Source: Pseudomonas synxantha BG33R (GTDB lineage Bacteria; Pseudomonadota; Gammaproteobacteria; Pseudomonadales; Pseudomonadaceae). Taken from it: a stretch of DNA of 64,000 nt. Location of the stretch: contig NZ_CM001514.1 in assembly GCF_000263715.2 (NCBI RefSeq), positions 4,839,674-4,903,673 on the forward strand. Direction: 5' to 3'. Both the position numbers and the translations under genes were made by a program. A model generated the notes under the pieces. It ran no database searches. It saw nothing but the letters and a program-made list of their open reading frames with translations, and was not told where the DNA came from. Of the stretch, positions 1 through 8,652 are shown one piece after another (the stretch's first letter is position 1; each line of letters begins with the position of its first letter).

Positions 1-64
1 AACCCACGAGAATGCCCGGCACATTCAGGCTGCAACGCTGAATAACAGATCCCGTAGGAAGGTT

Positions 65-442
65 ATGAAACTCAATAAAGCACAGGCTATCGCCCGCAGA
101 AACCAGGAACTGGGCGGTGCCGTACTCGGCGTCAACAACTGCCATTTCACCGACCTGGACCACAAGCGCAATATCTGGTGGTTCGACCTGCCCGTTGCGC
201 GGATTGCCGTGGGCCAGTACGAGTGGATCCATCTGCTGATGCATAACGCCGAGACGGACCAGTTGTTGCACCTGAAAGTGCCGACTGTGTTTCTGCGCGA
301 AAAGCTGGAAGGGTTGGTGGTACGCAATGCGGGCAAGCGCAAGCCGGAGATTACCCTGGAACTGAGTGCCGACAAGGACTCGTTCCTCAAGGATGTGCGC
401 CCGGCGGGTGCCGGCGTGAGCTTTGCCCAGTTCACTCTGTAA
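65..442 (+). CDS. Conserved hypothetical protein, 125 aa
   Basis: I do not recognise a family with a known role. The 125-residue product starts MKLNKAQAIARRN after a GGAAGG ribosome site at 58-63, 1 nt before the ATG, which is close; no better in-frame start is visible. It has no signal peptide or membrane segment and mixes basic and hydrophobic stretches. It contains a WWFDLPVARI segment and ends in a beta-like tail (GVSFAQFTL). High GC and normal codon use mark it as ordinary chromosomal coding DNA. It is convergent with the exporter gene at 504-1691, with a shared hairpin between them. Being a real gene is well supported; the function is unknown. Confidence 0.75.
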   Translation: MKLNKAQAIARRNQELGGAVLGVNNCHFTDLDHKRNIWWFDLPVARIAVGQYEWIHLLMHNAETDQLLHLKVPTVFLREKLEGLVVRNAGKRKPEITLELSADKDSFLKDVRPAGAGVSFAQFTL

Positions 443-458
443 CCATCGCCCCTAACCG

Positions 459-497
459 GCGAGAGCGTGACTGCTATACCAGCAGTCACACTCTCGC
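459..497. terminator. Hairpin between convergent genes
   Basis: Two 17-nt arms (459-475 and 481-497) pair with one mismatch around the 5-nt loop ATACC. There is no long T run on either side, but the position between two convergent genes suggests a bidirectional terminator. Confidence 0.6.
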
Positions 498-503
498 GCA
501 CTT

Positions 504-1691
504 TCAGGCGGTTGCCACTGACCGGCCGGCAATACGCTGAGCCAGGGCGATGGCGAACAGGCAAAACAGCGACATGACCAGTATCCCCATCATCAGCCCC
601 ATGGCGGTGCTGGTGTGCCCCTCAGAGAAAAAGAACAGCGCCAGTGCCGCACCCGCCATCTTGATCGCGCCTTGCAGCGCACTCCCGGTACCGGCATGTT
701 TTGCCTGGCCATGCAGACTGATCCCCAACAACAAGGGTGAGGACAGGCCACAGCCGAGAGCGACCAAAAAGCCATACGCCACCAGCGCCGGGGCCGTGAC
801 CAACTTGAATGCCTGGAGAACCAGCGGAGCGAGCGCCGCCAACACCGTCAGCGCCACCAAGGACGTCATCAGGATGCGCTCAGGCGAGTAACGATTCAAA
901 AACCGCTTGGTCAGGTAAGAACCCAAGACGATACCCGCAGAGTAGCCAACGAACAGCAGGCCGTTTTCCTGGCTCTGCAGATGGAACTGCAATTGATAGA
1001 TGAATGGGCTCGCGGTGAAGTAGCCGATGGTGATCGCAAACAGTACCGCAGAGACCAGGCTGTAAACCATGAAGTTGAAGTCGCGCAGCAGCACTTTGAA
1101 ACCCTCAAGCCGTTTGGAAGGCACGCCCTGCAGCGGAGCTGTTTCAACCAGTGTGGCCTTGATAAATACGGCGCCGAGCAGCGTGATCAGGGTCAGTGCG
1201 TAGAAATTATATTGCCAAGGAAGTGCAGCAGTTATAAAACCACCCAGTACCGGCGCAAGCGCAGGCGAGACCTGGGACGCCATGGAGAACACCGTCAGCG
1301 ATTTGGACAACTCGGTTTTATCTTTGAACGTATCGCTCAATATCGCCCGGCTTATCACGGGGCAACCGCCAGCACCGATGCCTGTTAACAAACGAAACAG
1401 ATAGAGCGCCTGAATACTGTCCGCCGTCGACGTCAGGTAATTGCCCAAGGCGCCGAGGGCAAGGGAGACCATAATCACCGGTACCCGCCCTTTTCTATCG
1501 GAGATCGGCCCATACACCAACTGGGACAGTGCAAAGCCTGCCAGATAGAAGACCACCAGGTTTTGGGACTGCGCGTCAGTTACCGAAAATACCCGTGCAA
1601 TCTCCGGCAAGGCGGGGTTGTACAAGTCAATGGAAAACAACCCCAATACCAGGATCAGGCAGGAGTTGGTGATCACCATTCTAGAATTCAC
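504..1691 (-). CDS. MFS drug/metabolite exporter, Bcr/CflA-like
   Basis: A 395-residue major facilitator protein of 12 predicted helices, the normal length for Bcr/CflA (DHA1) proton antiporters. The N-terminal DLYNPALPEIA stretch matches the D-x-Y-x-PALP signature of that group, and motif A (GPISDRKGR, residues 61-69) lies between helices 2 and 3. The start is GTG at 1691, with AGGAG 6 nt upstream; an internal ATG four codons later is less well placed. It is the last gene of a tight operon, 10 nt after the ThDP enzyme gene, so it probably exports the product of that pathway or protects the host from it. The substrate cannot be read from the sequence. Confidence 0.88.
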   Translation of the reverse strand: MNSRMVITNSCLILVLGLFSIDLYNPALPEIARVFSVTDAQSQNLVVFYLAGFALSQLVYGPISDRKGRVPVIMVSLALGALGNYLTSTADSIQALYLFRLLTGIGAGGCPVISRAILSDTFKDKTELSKSLTVFSMASQVSPALAPVLGGFITAALPWQYNFYALTLITLLGAVFIKATLVETAPLQGVPSKRLEGFKVLLRDFNFMVYSLVSAVLFAITIGYFTASPFIYQLQFHLQSQENGLLFVGYSAGIVLGSYLTKRFLNRYSPERILMTSLVALTVLAALAPLVLQAFKLVTAPALVAYGFLVALGCGLSSPLLLGISLHGQAKHAGTGSALQGAIKMAGAALALFFFSEGHTSTAMGLMMGILVMSLFCLFAIALAQRIAGRSVATA

Positions 1692-1701
1692 GACAGGCTC
1701 C

Positions 1702-3432
1702 TTACAGTAATGGATGGTCTTTCAAGCGTGTGCCGTATTCGCTGTTGGGCGTGGTATGTCGCCCGTCGCATTTGATTTCAATCAGATGAGGGGCGGCGGT
1801 GCTCATGATGCTTTCAATACAATCTTGCAAGGCCTGTGGCGAGTCCACGCACGTCGCACTCACGCCCAGGCTCTGGGCAAACAGGCACCAGTTGTAATCG
1901 GGAATTTGCGTCAGCGCGGCTAAGTTGTCTTTGTTATTGAAGTAACTTGCCGAATAGGACCGGTTATTGAAAACGACGAAGACGATATTCAACCCATGTT
2001 TCGCGGCGGTCGATAGCTCAAGGCCCTGCATCAGCATGCAGCCATCACCGGTAATCACCATGGTTTTGCCCTCGGGGCGGGCGAAACTTGCACCGATGCC
2101 TGCCGGGATACTCCAGCCCATCGGGCCTAATGTTGTTGCCGATAAATAGGCCGCCGCCCCCCGCGCAGTCCAGTAGTGGCCGAAGAAGGATCGATGGGAG
2201 CCCGAATCGACACACACCACGCCATCACTGGGGAAAAACGCTTGCAGCACCGGGATATAGGCGGCGGGATGGTCGGCAAGATTGCCCGTAGCTTTGGCAT
2301 CGACGGGGTAATGCAGCGGCACCCGTTGAAGATCATTCGACCACCTGGAGCGACTCTCCTGGCTGGCCTCCAGCTCTTGTGCGTGAACCTCGCTGACCAG
2401 CCTCAGGAAACCCTCCCCCGTCGCCACCACGCCGTGATCAATACCAAGATACCGTCCCAGATAATCTGGGTTCTCATCCACCTGGATCGCGCCAAATTGA
2501 GGCCTTAGCTCATGGGACCAGAGCATGGTGCTCCATTGAGTGGTATCGAGCCCAAGGAGAATCACACCGTCCACACCGCCCTTGAACGCCTCGATAGCGC
2601 GCTTGTTTCCCGAATAACCGTAAACGCCCAAGGCGTTGGGATGGTCCTCCGGGAACAGTCCTTTGGCGCTCAAGGTGGTCGCGACCGGAATCGAAAAGCG
2701 CTCGGAAAATGCCAGGAGCGCAGCGCCAACCTTGGAGTTTTTGCAACGTAGCCCCGCGAGAATGACGAGATTGGTCGAGCGCTTGAACACGGCCTTGATC
2801 GCCGCGCTTTTGATCTTTTCAACGGCAAGCGCTTGGTTGCTCCACGACTCCAGTACGTTGGCAGCGATATCGGCGCGGCTCGTGGATTTCTCGTACAGTG
2901 CTTCCTTGCTGACGGCCAAGTAGGTCGGGCCTTTTTCCATGCCTTTCAACAACCGCACCGATTCGCGCAAAAACGCCGACAAGGGTTGCCCTGCCTTGAC
3001 CTCGAGGGCACTGCGGGTGATGGGTTTGAATACATCACACAGATTCACGCCGGTTTGGCTCCCGTCCTGCAGCACGTTTTGCATTTCCAGCGATGACGCA
3101 ATCTGGCCCGACAAGAGCAAGACCGACTGGTGGTCCGTGTAAGCGGAAGCGATCCCGGTCAGCGCGTTGGTAACACCCGGCCCGCCTATCACCAGGCACA
3201 CCCCGAATGTTTCACTGGCACGCGCATAGCCTTCGGCCATATAGGACGCGCCTGTTTCACACGCTGTAACCACCGGTTCAATGGCAAGCGTTGTAGAGCC
3301 ATCACTGGGATAACAACGCATAAACGCATTGATCAACTTGCCAGGCACCATGAAGAAGTGCGTAACCCCCAAAGACTGAAGTTGGCGAAGAATGTAATGT
3401 GCACCGGTTTCGCCAGTACTTTGCAATTCCAT
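1702..3432 (-). CDS. ThDP-dependent 2-oxoacid decarboxylase/acetolactate synthase-like
   Basis: A 576-residue enzyme with the three-domain layout of the acetolactate synthase/pyruvate decarboxylase superfamily: N-terminal PYR domain with the catalytic Glu59 (ACETGASYMAEGYAR), central domain, and C-terminal PP domain with the cofactor motif GDG at 462-464 and NN at 489-490. Both ThDP motifs are intact, so catalysis is expected. Phosphonopyruvate decarboxylases and other specialised 2-oxoacid decarboxylases or carboligases have this build. No phosphoenolpyruvate mutase lies nearby, so a phosphonate substrate is not supported. An AGGGGG ribosome site precedes the ATG. It sits between the PhyH gene (14-nt gap) and the exporter (10-nt gap) in one operon. 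Base composition is less GC-rich than the flanks. Confidence 0.85.
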   Translation of the reverse strand: MELQSTGETGAHYILRQLQSLGVTHFFMVPGKLINAFMRCYPSDGSTTLAIEPVVTACETGASYMAEGYARASETFGVCLVIGGPGVTNALTGIASAYTDHQSVLLLSGQIASSLEMQNVLQDGSQTGVNLCDVFKPITRSALEVKAGQPLSAFLRESVRLLKGMEKGPTYLAVSKEALYEKSTSRADIAANVLESWSNQALAVEKIKSAAIKAVFKRSTNLVILAGLRCKNSKVGAALLAFSERFSIPVATTLSAKGLFPEDHPNALGVYGYSGNKRAIEAFKGGVDGVILLGLDTTQWSTMLWSHELRPQFGAIQVDENPDYLGRYLGIDHGVVATGEGFLRLVSEVHAQELEASQESRSRWSNDLQRVPLHYPVDAKATGNLADHPAAYIPVLQAFFPSDGVVCVDSGSHRSFFGHYWTARGAAAYLSATTLGPMGWSIPAGIGASFARPEGKTMVITGDGCMLMQGLELSTAAKHGLNIVFVVFNNRSYSASYFNNKDNLAALTQIPDYNWCLFAQSLGVSATCVDSPQALQDCIESIMSTAAPHLIEIKCDGRHTTPNSEYGTRLKDHPLL

Positions 3433-3446
3433 TGCAAACCCCCTGT

Positions 3447-4226
3447 TCAGATCTCGATAAATGTGATGTTCTCGCCCTTCATCTTCAACACGGCATCTTG
3501 TGAAAAAGAAGAGGGGTAGCGCACATTGGGCATATCGGCAAAATATGGCTTGGGGCTGTTGGGCAAATAGTCCGAAACATGCAGGCTGCGCTCAGCCCGG
3601 GCACGCAGGTAGGTAATGTAGGATGCGTTATGTTTGGTCGAAGCAGAAACAGTCCATTGAATGGCCAGCTTTGTTTCCACAGGCGTCTGATCCGGCGCAC
3701 TGCTGCGATGAGTTACTCGATTATCCCAAATAACCAGATCGCCGGCCTTACTCATGATCGTGCGCTCGAATTTTACCGGTTCGGCGAGCCTGATCTTGAC
3801 TTCATCTTTACTGAGCTTGTGCGACCCCGGCAGTAAGGTGATGCCGCCGCCCGACACAGGATCATTATCTTGAAGATAATAAGCACACTGTAAGAATTCG
3901 GGAAATGCGCTAGGCGAAATCACTTCGTCGGGAAGAAAGTACGCATCATTGTGCCATGGTATATAAACGCTCTCGCGCACCGTAAAATTCGGTAACAGCG
4001 AAAAATCCGACTGAAAAATATCCTTTATCGCCTGAATAGCACCAGGATGGAGCAGTGCATTGACCATATCACTAAATTGCAGAAACGCCGTTGGCAACAG
4101 CGTGCTCTGCTCGGTCTCTGCCAAACTATTGACATACGTTTTACGCAACTTTTCCACCTGCTCGTTGCAGAGTACTCCTGGAATAACGACGTACCCATCC
4201 CGTTCAAGCTTTTCTCGAAAGTTCAT
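3447..4226 (-). CDS. Phytanoyl-CoA dioxygenase (PhyH) family Fe(II)/2OG enzyme
   Basis: A 259-residue protein of the PhyH branch of Fe(II)/2-oxoglutarate oxygenases, close to the usual 250-300 residues. It carries the metal triad: H92-x-D94 (in WHNDAYF) and distal H173 (in RVTHRSS), plus the LLPGSH turn (132-136) typical of PhyH proteins. The family hydroxylates, epoxidises or halogenates small acids in natural-product pathways. It follows the EPSP-synthase-like gene after 64 nt that hold a small hairpin (4248-4267), and precedes the ThDP enzyme. The ribosome site is weak, so expression may be tuned relative to its neighbours. The substrate is unknown. Confidence 0.85.
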   Translation of the reverse strand: MNFREKLERDGYVVIPGVLCNEQVEKLRKTYVNSLAETEQSTLLPTAFLQFSDMVNALLHPGAIQAIKDIFQSDFSLLPNFTVRESVYIPWHNDAYFLPDEVISPSAFPEFLQCAYYLQDNDPVSGGGITLLPGSHKLSKDEVKIRLAEPVKFERTIMSKAGDLVIWDNRVTHRSSAPDQTPVETKLAIQWTVSASTKHNASYITYLRARAERSLHVSDYLPNSPKPYFADMPNVRYPSSFSQDAVLKMKGENITFIEI

Positions 4227-4290
4227 GATCTATAATCCGTTATATAGAGGGTGACCCAGGCCACCCTCCCTTTAATTCAAAGATAGTAAG

Positions 4291-5643
4291 TCAGACTTCA
4301 ACATGCTTGGCGGCTGTCGAGCTTTCTTCAAACGACACGCCCAGACGTTCAAATTCCTGGAAGAAATCCGGAAAGGAACAATGAACGTCCTGATAACCAT
4401 CCAACTCATTAAGCTGTTGGCACCGCAAGGAAGCCACAAACAATGACATGAAAATTCGATGGTCACCCCAGGCTGACAACACTGCATCACCGGCGTAACT
4501 CGGTTCACCACGAATAACGAAGCCATCGTAGACGCCGTTTTTAAACAACGGCTGTATGTCCACACCCATTTTCACCAGCTCGGTCACCATCGCCTCAATG
4601 CGTGGCGACTTGTGCAAGCGCGTAATGGAGCCGCCGGTCACTTTGAACTCACCCTGCACATAAGCACCGATCGCCGCCAGTGTCGGCACAATATTGGGGT
4701 AATCACTCGCATCGAAATGATACTTGCCTTTTAACTCAGCCAACTTATTAACAATGCGTACTTCATTGGCAGCGTCATTGAACTCAACATTGACGCCCAG
4801 CGCCTCGGCCACTTTGAGAATCGCACGCTCGCCCTGCAAACTCTTGCTGTTCATGTTCTTGAGCGTCAACTCGCCCGGAAAGATGATGCCGGCCGCGATC
4901 AGATAGGACGATGAGGTGTAGTCACCGACGATCGTATAGTTCGCGCTGCGATAGTGGCCGGGATACACCGTAATCTGTGAATAGTCAGCGTTCACGTCAT
5001 AGCTGATCCCCGCAGTGCTGAGGGTTTCCAAAGTCTGCTTGATATACGAAAGCGACAGAATTTCACCGCGGATATTCACCACCGTAGGTTGTTTGGCGAG
5101 GGGGGCGCAGAACAGAATCGCGGTGATGAATTGCGAGCTGATATTGCCCTCAATCGTACACTCTCCCCCTTTATAACCACCCCAGTTCACAATCGGGGCC
5201 TTGCCACTGTGGTTGATGCATGAAATATGAGCCCCCAGCCCTTCCAGGGCGACAAACAAAGGCTCCATGACACGCCCCCGCAGAACTTCATCGCCGGTAA
5301 TAACCGCCGGCGTCGTTGTAAAGCACGTCAACGCAGCAAACACTCGAAATACCAACCCGGAGCCTAGAGCGTCGATCACCTTCTTTTCAGGCTTGATCAA
5401 GCCGCCTGTGCCAGTTACCACTAACCTGCCTGGTTGCTCCTCGATAATTGCACCAATACTACGACATGCCTTTTTCATTGTTTCGGTTTCAAGGCAACGA
5501 AGGTCGTTGTAAATATAAGAAGTTCCCGAGGCGAGGCTGGCGGCAATAATTGCCCGTTGTGTTTCAGGTTTTGAGGAGGGGATGGTGGCGATAGTGCCGA
5601 TCGATGAGGTAGGAAAGACTTTCAAGCGTTTTTGGGTCGACAT
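4291..5643 (-). CDS. EPSP synthase-like enolpyruvyl transferase paralogue, divergent active site
   Basis: A 450-residue member of the EPSP synthase/MurA fold. Recognisable blocks are SSKPETQRA (23-31), R100, LRGRVMEPL (121-129), GNISSQF (166-172), DASDYPN (311-317), HKSPR (344-348) and DHRI (394-397). By eye against E. coli AroA, several substrate-contact positions differ: Ser23 is Pro here, the KETDR motif is HKSPR, and the Lys before TFPDYF is Cys. I infer it is not the housekeeping shikimate enzyme but a pathway-specific enolpyruvyl transferase or related enzyme. The start was taken at 5643, where AGGGAGC precedes ATG by 4 nt; an upstream in-frame extension has no family match. First gene of the four-gene operon. 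Confidence 0.85.
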   Translation of the reverse strand: MSTQKRLKVFPTSSIGTIATIPSSKPETQRAIIAASLASGTSYIYNDLRCLETETMKKACRSIGAIIEEQPGRLVVTGTGGLIKPEKKVIDALGSGLVFRVFAALTCFTTTPAVITGDEVLRGRVMEPLFVALEGLGAHISCINHSGKAPIVNWGGYKGGECTIEGNISSQFITAILFCAPLAKQPTVVNIRGEILSLSYIKQTLETLSTAGISYDVNADYSQITVYPGHYRSANYTIVGDYTSSSYLIAAGIIFPGELTLKNMNSKSLQGERAILKVAEALGVNVEFNDAANEVRIVNKLAELKGKYHFDASDYPNIVPTLAAIGAYVQGEFKVTGGSITRLHKSPRIEAMVTELVKMGVDIQPLFKNGVYDGFVIRGEPSYAGDAVLSAWGDHRIFMSLFVASLRCQQLNELDGYQDVHCSFPDFFQEFERLGVSFEESSTAAKHVEV

Positions 5644-5780
5644 GCATTGCTCCCTAAGACAGTAGATCCAATGTGATCGGCGAGCGGGCATTACGCTCAC
5701 CGACGCGACAGAAATATCTTGTTACAACCACTAAAAACCTATCCTAGGGTTTAACGCGTTTCAAATAACAAAATGGAATA

Positions 5781-5796
5781 AGATTGGATCCAATCT
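5781..5796. promoter_or_regulatory. Perfect 16-bp palindrome, probable operator of the accessory operon
   Basis: AGATTGGATCCAATCT is a perfect inverted repeat about 140 nt upstream of the first operon gene, in AT-rich DNA. A second partial copy (ATTGGATC on the minus strand, 5666-5673) lies 23 nt before the start codon. Two copies of one half-site around a promoter suggest a dimeric repressor. No regulator gene is close enough to name it. Confidence 0.55.
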
Positions 5797-5862
5797 ATGA
5801 CTCATTGAATTTTTTCGTTTTACTTCAATCCGTTACGGCACACAAAAAAAAGCGAAACCCAT

Positions 5863-5888
5863 AAAAAAACCGCCATCGCTGGCGGTTT
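5863..5888 (-). terminator. Rho-independent terminator of the SDR gene
   Basis: On the minus strand a 9-bp stem (AAACCGCCA/TGGCGGTTT, loop GCGA) is followed by a run of seven T. It lies 55 nt after the SDR stop codon and separates that gene from the downstream four-gene operon. Confidence 0.85.
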
Positions 5889-5942
5889 AAATTTTAAAAA
5901 TTCTACTATTTCATATGGCACAACGACATCTTTGGCTAACCA

Positions 5943-6731
5943 TTAGAAGATACCCGGGTAGGCGCCGCCATCGATAAGGATGTTCTGACCGGTCACATAG
6001 GCAGCCTGATGACTGCATAAAAAAGCACACAATGCAGCGAACTCAGCCGGGTCACCAAAGCGCCCCGCCGGAATGGTTGCCAGTCGACTTTCAGCCATAG
6101 CGTTCACTGTTTTTCCTGAACGCTCTGCCGCCACTTGAAAGGTATTTTCCAATCGCTCGGTTTTGAACGCACCGGGCAGAATATTATTGATCGTGGTGTT
6201 TCTCGATGCGAAGTCTTTCTGACGCGCCAAGCCCGCCACAAAACCGGTAAGCCCGCATCGGACTGAGGTTGAAAGCCCCAATGCATCCAGGGGCGATTTA
6301 ACCGCGCCGGAAGTTATATTGATTATCCGGCCGAAGCCTCGACCTGCCATGGAATCGATCACTGACTTGATGAGTTCGATAGGTGCCAACATATTGGTAT
6401 CAATTGCTGCACGCCACTCTTGATCGGTCCACTCACGAAAGTTCCCAGGCTTGGGCCCCCCGGCATTATTGATCAATATATCAACTTGCGGGGCAGCATC
6501 GACCAATGCCTGGCGAATCGAAGGGTCAGTAATATCACCTACTACCGTGATGACTTCTCCCTCAGGATTTCCGAGTTTCAAGCGCTGTGCGGCAGCCTCT
6601 AAGTCAGGCGCGCCCCGTGCGTTAATCACGATGTTTACACCCTCGTCCGCAAGCGCCTGGGCACAGCTATAACCCAACCCTTTACTGGCAGCACAGACGA
6701 CAGCCCATTTACCTCTAATCCCTAAGTCCAT
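5943..6731 (-). CDS. SDR-fold protein lacking the catalytic Tyr and Lys
   Basis: A 262-residue classical short-chain dehydrogenase/reductase by length and fold. It has the N-terminal cofactor segment VCAASKGLG (the usual TGxxxGxG altered at its first Gly), the NNAGG motif near residue 90 and the ITSG serine. At the expected spacing of 13 and 17 residues after that serine the usual Tyr and Lys are Ser and Arg (LSTSVRCGL). A normal hydride-transfer mechanism is therefore doubtful; a subset of SDRs with this pattern exists but I cannot assign a reaction. ATGs at 6734 and 6731 both follow GGAG; the second has the better spacing. It has its own terminator, but position and composition link it to the accessory operon. 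Confidence 0.8.
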   Translation of the reverse strand: MDLGIRGKWAVVCAASKGLGYSCAQALADEGVNIVINARGAPDLEAAAQRLKLGNPEGEVITVVGDITDPSIRQALVDAAPQVDILINNAGGPKPGNFREWTDQEWRAAIDTNMLAPIELIKSVIDSMAGRGFGRIINITSGAVKSPLDALGLSTSVRCGLTGFVAGLARQKDFASRNTTINNILPGAFKTERLENTFQVAAERSGKTVNAMAESRLATIPAGRFGDPAEFAALCAFLCSHQAAYVTGQNILIDGGAYPGIF

Positions 6732-6853
6732 CATCACTCCTCGATCAGCCGTCAACTTGCAAGCGTCGCGTATTCAGCGAGCGTGCGTCGTTATTAGTCG
6801 ATATCACACAAGCCCGTGGAGTGACAAGCCGGGCATTACGCCGCGCCAGAGGC

Positions 6854-6879
6854 AAAAAAATACCCCTCAGCGAGGGGTA
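6854..6879 (-). terminator. Rho-independent terminator of fadD1
   Basis: A perfect 8-bp stem (TACCCCTC/GAGGGGTA) with a 3-nt loop is followed on the minus strand by seven T, 33 nt after the fadD1 stop codon. Confidence 0.9.
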
Positions 6880-6911
6880 CTTTTCAATTGTGGCAAACAC
6901 GCTTTACCGGG

Positions 6912-8603
6912 CTATTTCTTCACACCCAGCTTTTTCAGTTCTTCATCACGCAATTCACGCCGCAGGATCTTGCCGACGTTAGTTGTAGGTAACGCATCAC
7001 GGAACTCAACAGCCTTGGGCACCTTGTAGCCGGTGACGTTGGCGCGCATGTGCTCCATCACCTGGTCCTTGGTGAGGGTGGCGCCTGGCTTGACCACGAT
7101 GAAGATCTTGATGTGCTCTCCGGACTTCTCGTCCGGCACGCCGATGGCTGCGCACTGCAACACGCCCGGCAGGCCTGCCAGTACGTCTTCCAGTTCGTTG
7201 GGGTAGACGTTGAAGCCCGAGACCAGAATCATGTCCTTCTTGCGGTCGACAATGCGCATATAGCCGTCTGGCTGGATGATCGCGATGTCACCGGTTTTCA
7301 GCCAACCTTCGCTGTCGAGCATCTCGGCGGTGGCGTCTTCGCGCTGCCAGTAGCCCTTCATGACTTGTGGGCCCTTGACGCACAGCTCGCCGGTTTCGCC
7401 CAGCGCCAGCTCGGTACCGTCGTCGGCGATGACTTTACACACTGTGGACGGTACCGGAATGCCAATGGTGCCGATCTGGATATGCTGGATCGGGTTCACC
7501 GTGGCCACCGGGCTGGTTTCGGTCATGCCGTAGCCTTCGCAGATACCACAGCCGGTCACGGCCTTCCACCGCTCGGCGGCCGCCAATTGCAGGGCCATGC
7601 CGCCCGACAGGGTGACTTTGAGCGCGGAGAAATCGAGTTTGCGGAAGGCTTCGTTGTTGCACAGCGCCACGAACAGGGTGTTCAGGCCGACGAACCCGCT
7701 GAACTTCCACTTCGACAGTTCCTTGACCATCGCCGGCAGGTCACGCGGGTTGCTGATCAGGATGTTGTGGTTGCCGATCAGCATCATCGCCATGCAGTGA
7801 AAGGTGAAGGCATAGATGTGGTACAGCGGCAGCGGTGTGATCAGGATCTCGCAGCCTTCGTTGAGGTTGGACCCCATCAGCGCCTTGCATTGCAGCATGT
7901 TGGCGACGAGGTTGCGGTGGGTCAGCATCGCGCCCTTGGCCACACCGGTGGTACCGCCGGTATATTGCAACACTGCCACATCGCTGCTGGCCGGGCTGAC
8001 ATCATTCACCGGCTGGCCATGGCCCTTGGCAAGCACGTCATTGAACGTGATGGCCTGGGGCAAGTGATAGGCCGGGACCATCTTCTTCACGTACTTGATC
8101 ACGCTGTTGATCAGCAGGCGCTTGAACGGCGACAGCAGGTCGGCGACTTCAGTGACGATCACATGCTTGACGGCGGTCTTGGGCACGACTTTTTCAGCCA
8201 GGTGCGCCATGTTGGCCAGGCAAACCAGGGCCTTGGCCCCGGAATCATTGAATTGATGTTCCATTTCCCGCGCGGTGTACAGCGGGTTGGTGTTGACCAC
8301 TATCAGGCCGGCACGAATGGCGCCGAACACGGCGACCGGGTATTGCAGGACGTTGGGCAGTTGCACGGCGATTCGATCGCCAGGCTTCAAGTCGGTATGC
8401 TGTTGCAGATACGCGGCAAATGCCCCGGACAATTCGTAGAGTTCACCGTAGGTGATGGTCTTGCCCAGGTTGCTGAAAGCCGGTTTGTTGGCGAAGCGCT
8501 GGCAGGACTGCTTCAGTACCGCCTGAATATTCGGATACTCGTCTGGATTGATCTGTGCAGCAATCCCGGCGGGGTACTTATCCTTCCAAAAGTCTTCATT
8601 CAT
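6912..8603 (-). CDS. fadD1: Long-chain-fatty-acid-CoA ligase FadD1
   Basis: A 563-residue acyl-CoA synthetase that activates long-chain fatty acids with ATP and CoA at the inner membrane for beta-oxidation. It has the AMP-binding P-loop YTGGTTGVAKG (214-224), the fatty-acyl-CoA signature region (GELCVKGPQVMKGYW followed by GWLKTGDIA) and the C-terminal catalytic lysine motif VGKILRREL. The length matches FadD. A second copy lies immediately upstream (9436-11124); the tandem fadD2-fadD1 order is typical of Pseudomonas. About 830 nt of repeat-rich DNA separates them, so independent expression is likely. The leader holds a palindrome and an AATAATAA motif. Confidence 0.95.
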   Translation of the reverse strand: MNEDFWKDKYPAGIAAQINPDEYPNIQAVLKQSCQRFANKPAFSNLGKTITYGELYELSGAFAAYLQQHTDLKPGDRIAVQLPNVLQYPVAVFGAIRAGLIVVNTNPLYTAREMEHQFNDSGAKALVCLANMAHLAEKVVPKTAVKHVIVTEVADLLSPFKRLLINSVIKYVKKMVPAYHLPQAITFNDVLAKGHGQPVNDVSPASSDVAVLQYTGGTTGVAKGAMLTHRNLVANMLQCKALMGSNLNEGCEILITPLPLYHIYAFTFHCMAMMLIGNHNILISNPRDLPAMVKELSKWKFSGFVGLNTLFVALCNNEAFRKLDFSALKVTLSGGMALQLAAAERWKAVTGCGICEGYGMTETSPVATVNPIQHIQIGTIGIPVPSTVCKVIADDGTELALGETGELCVKGPQVMKGYWQREDATAEMLDSEGWLKTGDIAIIQPDGYMRIVDRKKDMILVSGFNVYPNELEDVLAGLPGVLQCAAIGVPDEKSGEHIKIFIVVKPGATLTKDQVMEHMRANVTGYKVPKAVEFRDALPTTNVGKILRRELRDEELKKLGVKK

Positions 8604-8635
8604 GGAAGCCCACTCCTCAGCGACGCGAATTCATC

Positions 8636-8652
8636 ATCGCATTTGATGCGAT
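8636..8652. promoter_or_regulatory. Palindrome in the fadD1 leader
   Basis: ATCGCAT-TTG-ATGCGAT is a perfect 7+7 inverted repeat starting 33 nt upstream of the fadD1 start. Just upstream on the minus strand is AATAATAA (8652-8659), which fits the Hfq/Crc AAnAAnAA motif, though it is far from the ribosome site. It may act as an operator or as an mRNA hairpin; no known fatty-acid regulator site is matched. Confidence 0.35.

Noticed and set aside
1702..3432. Phosphonate biosynthesis cluster
   Set aside because: The ThDP enzyme resembles phosphonopyruvate decarboxylase in build, but no PEP mutase or other phosphonate gene is in the window.
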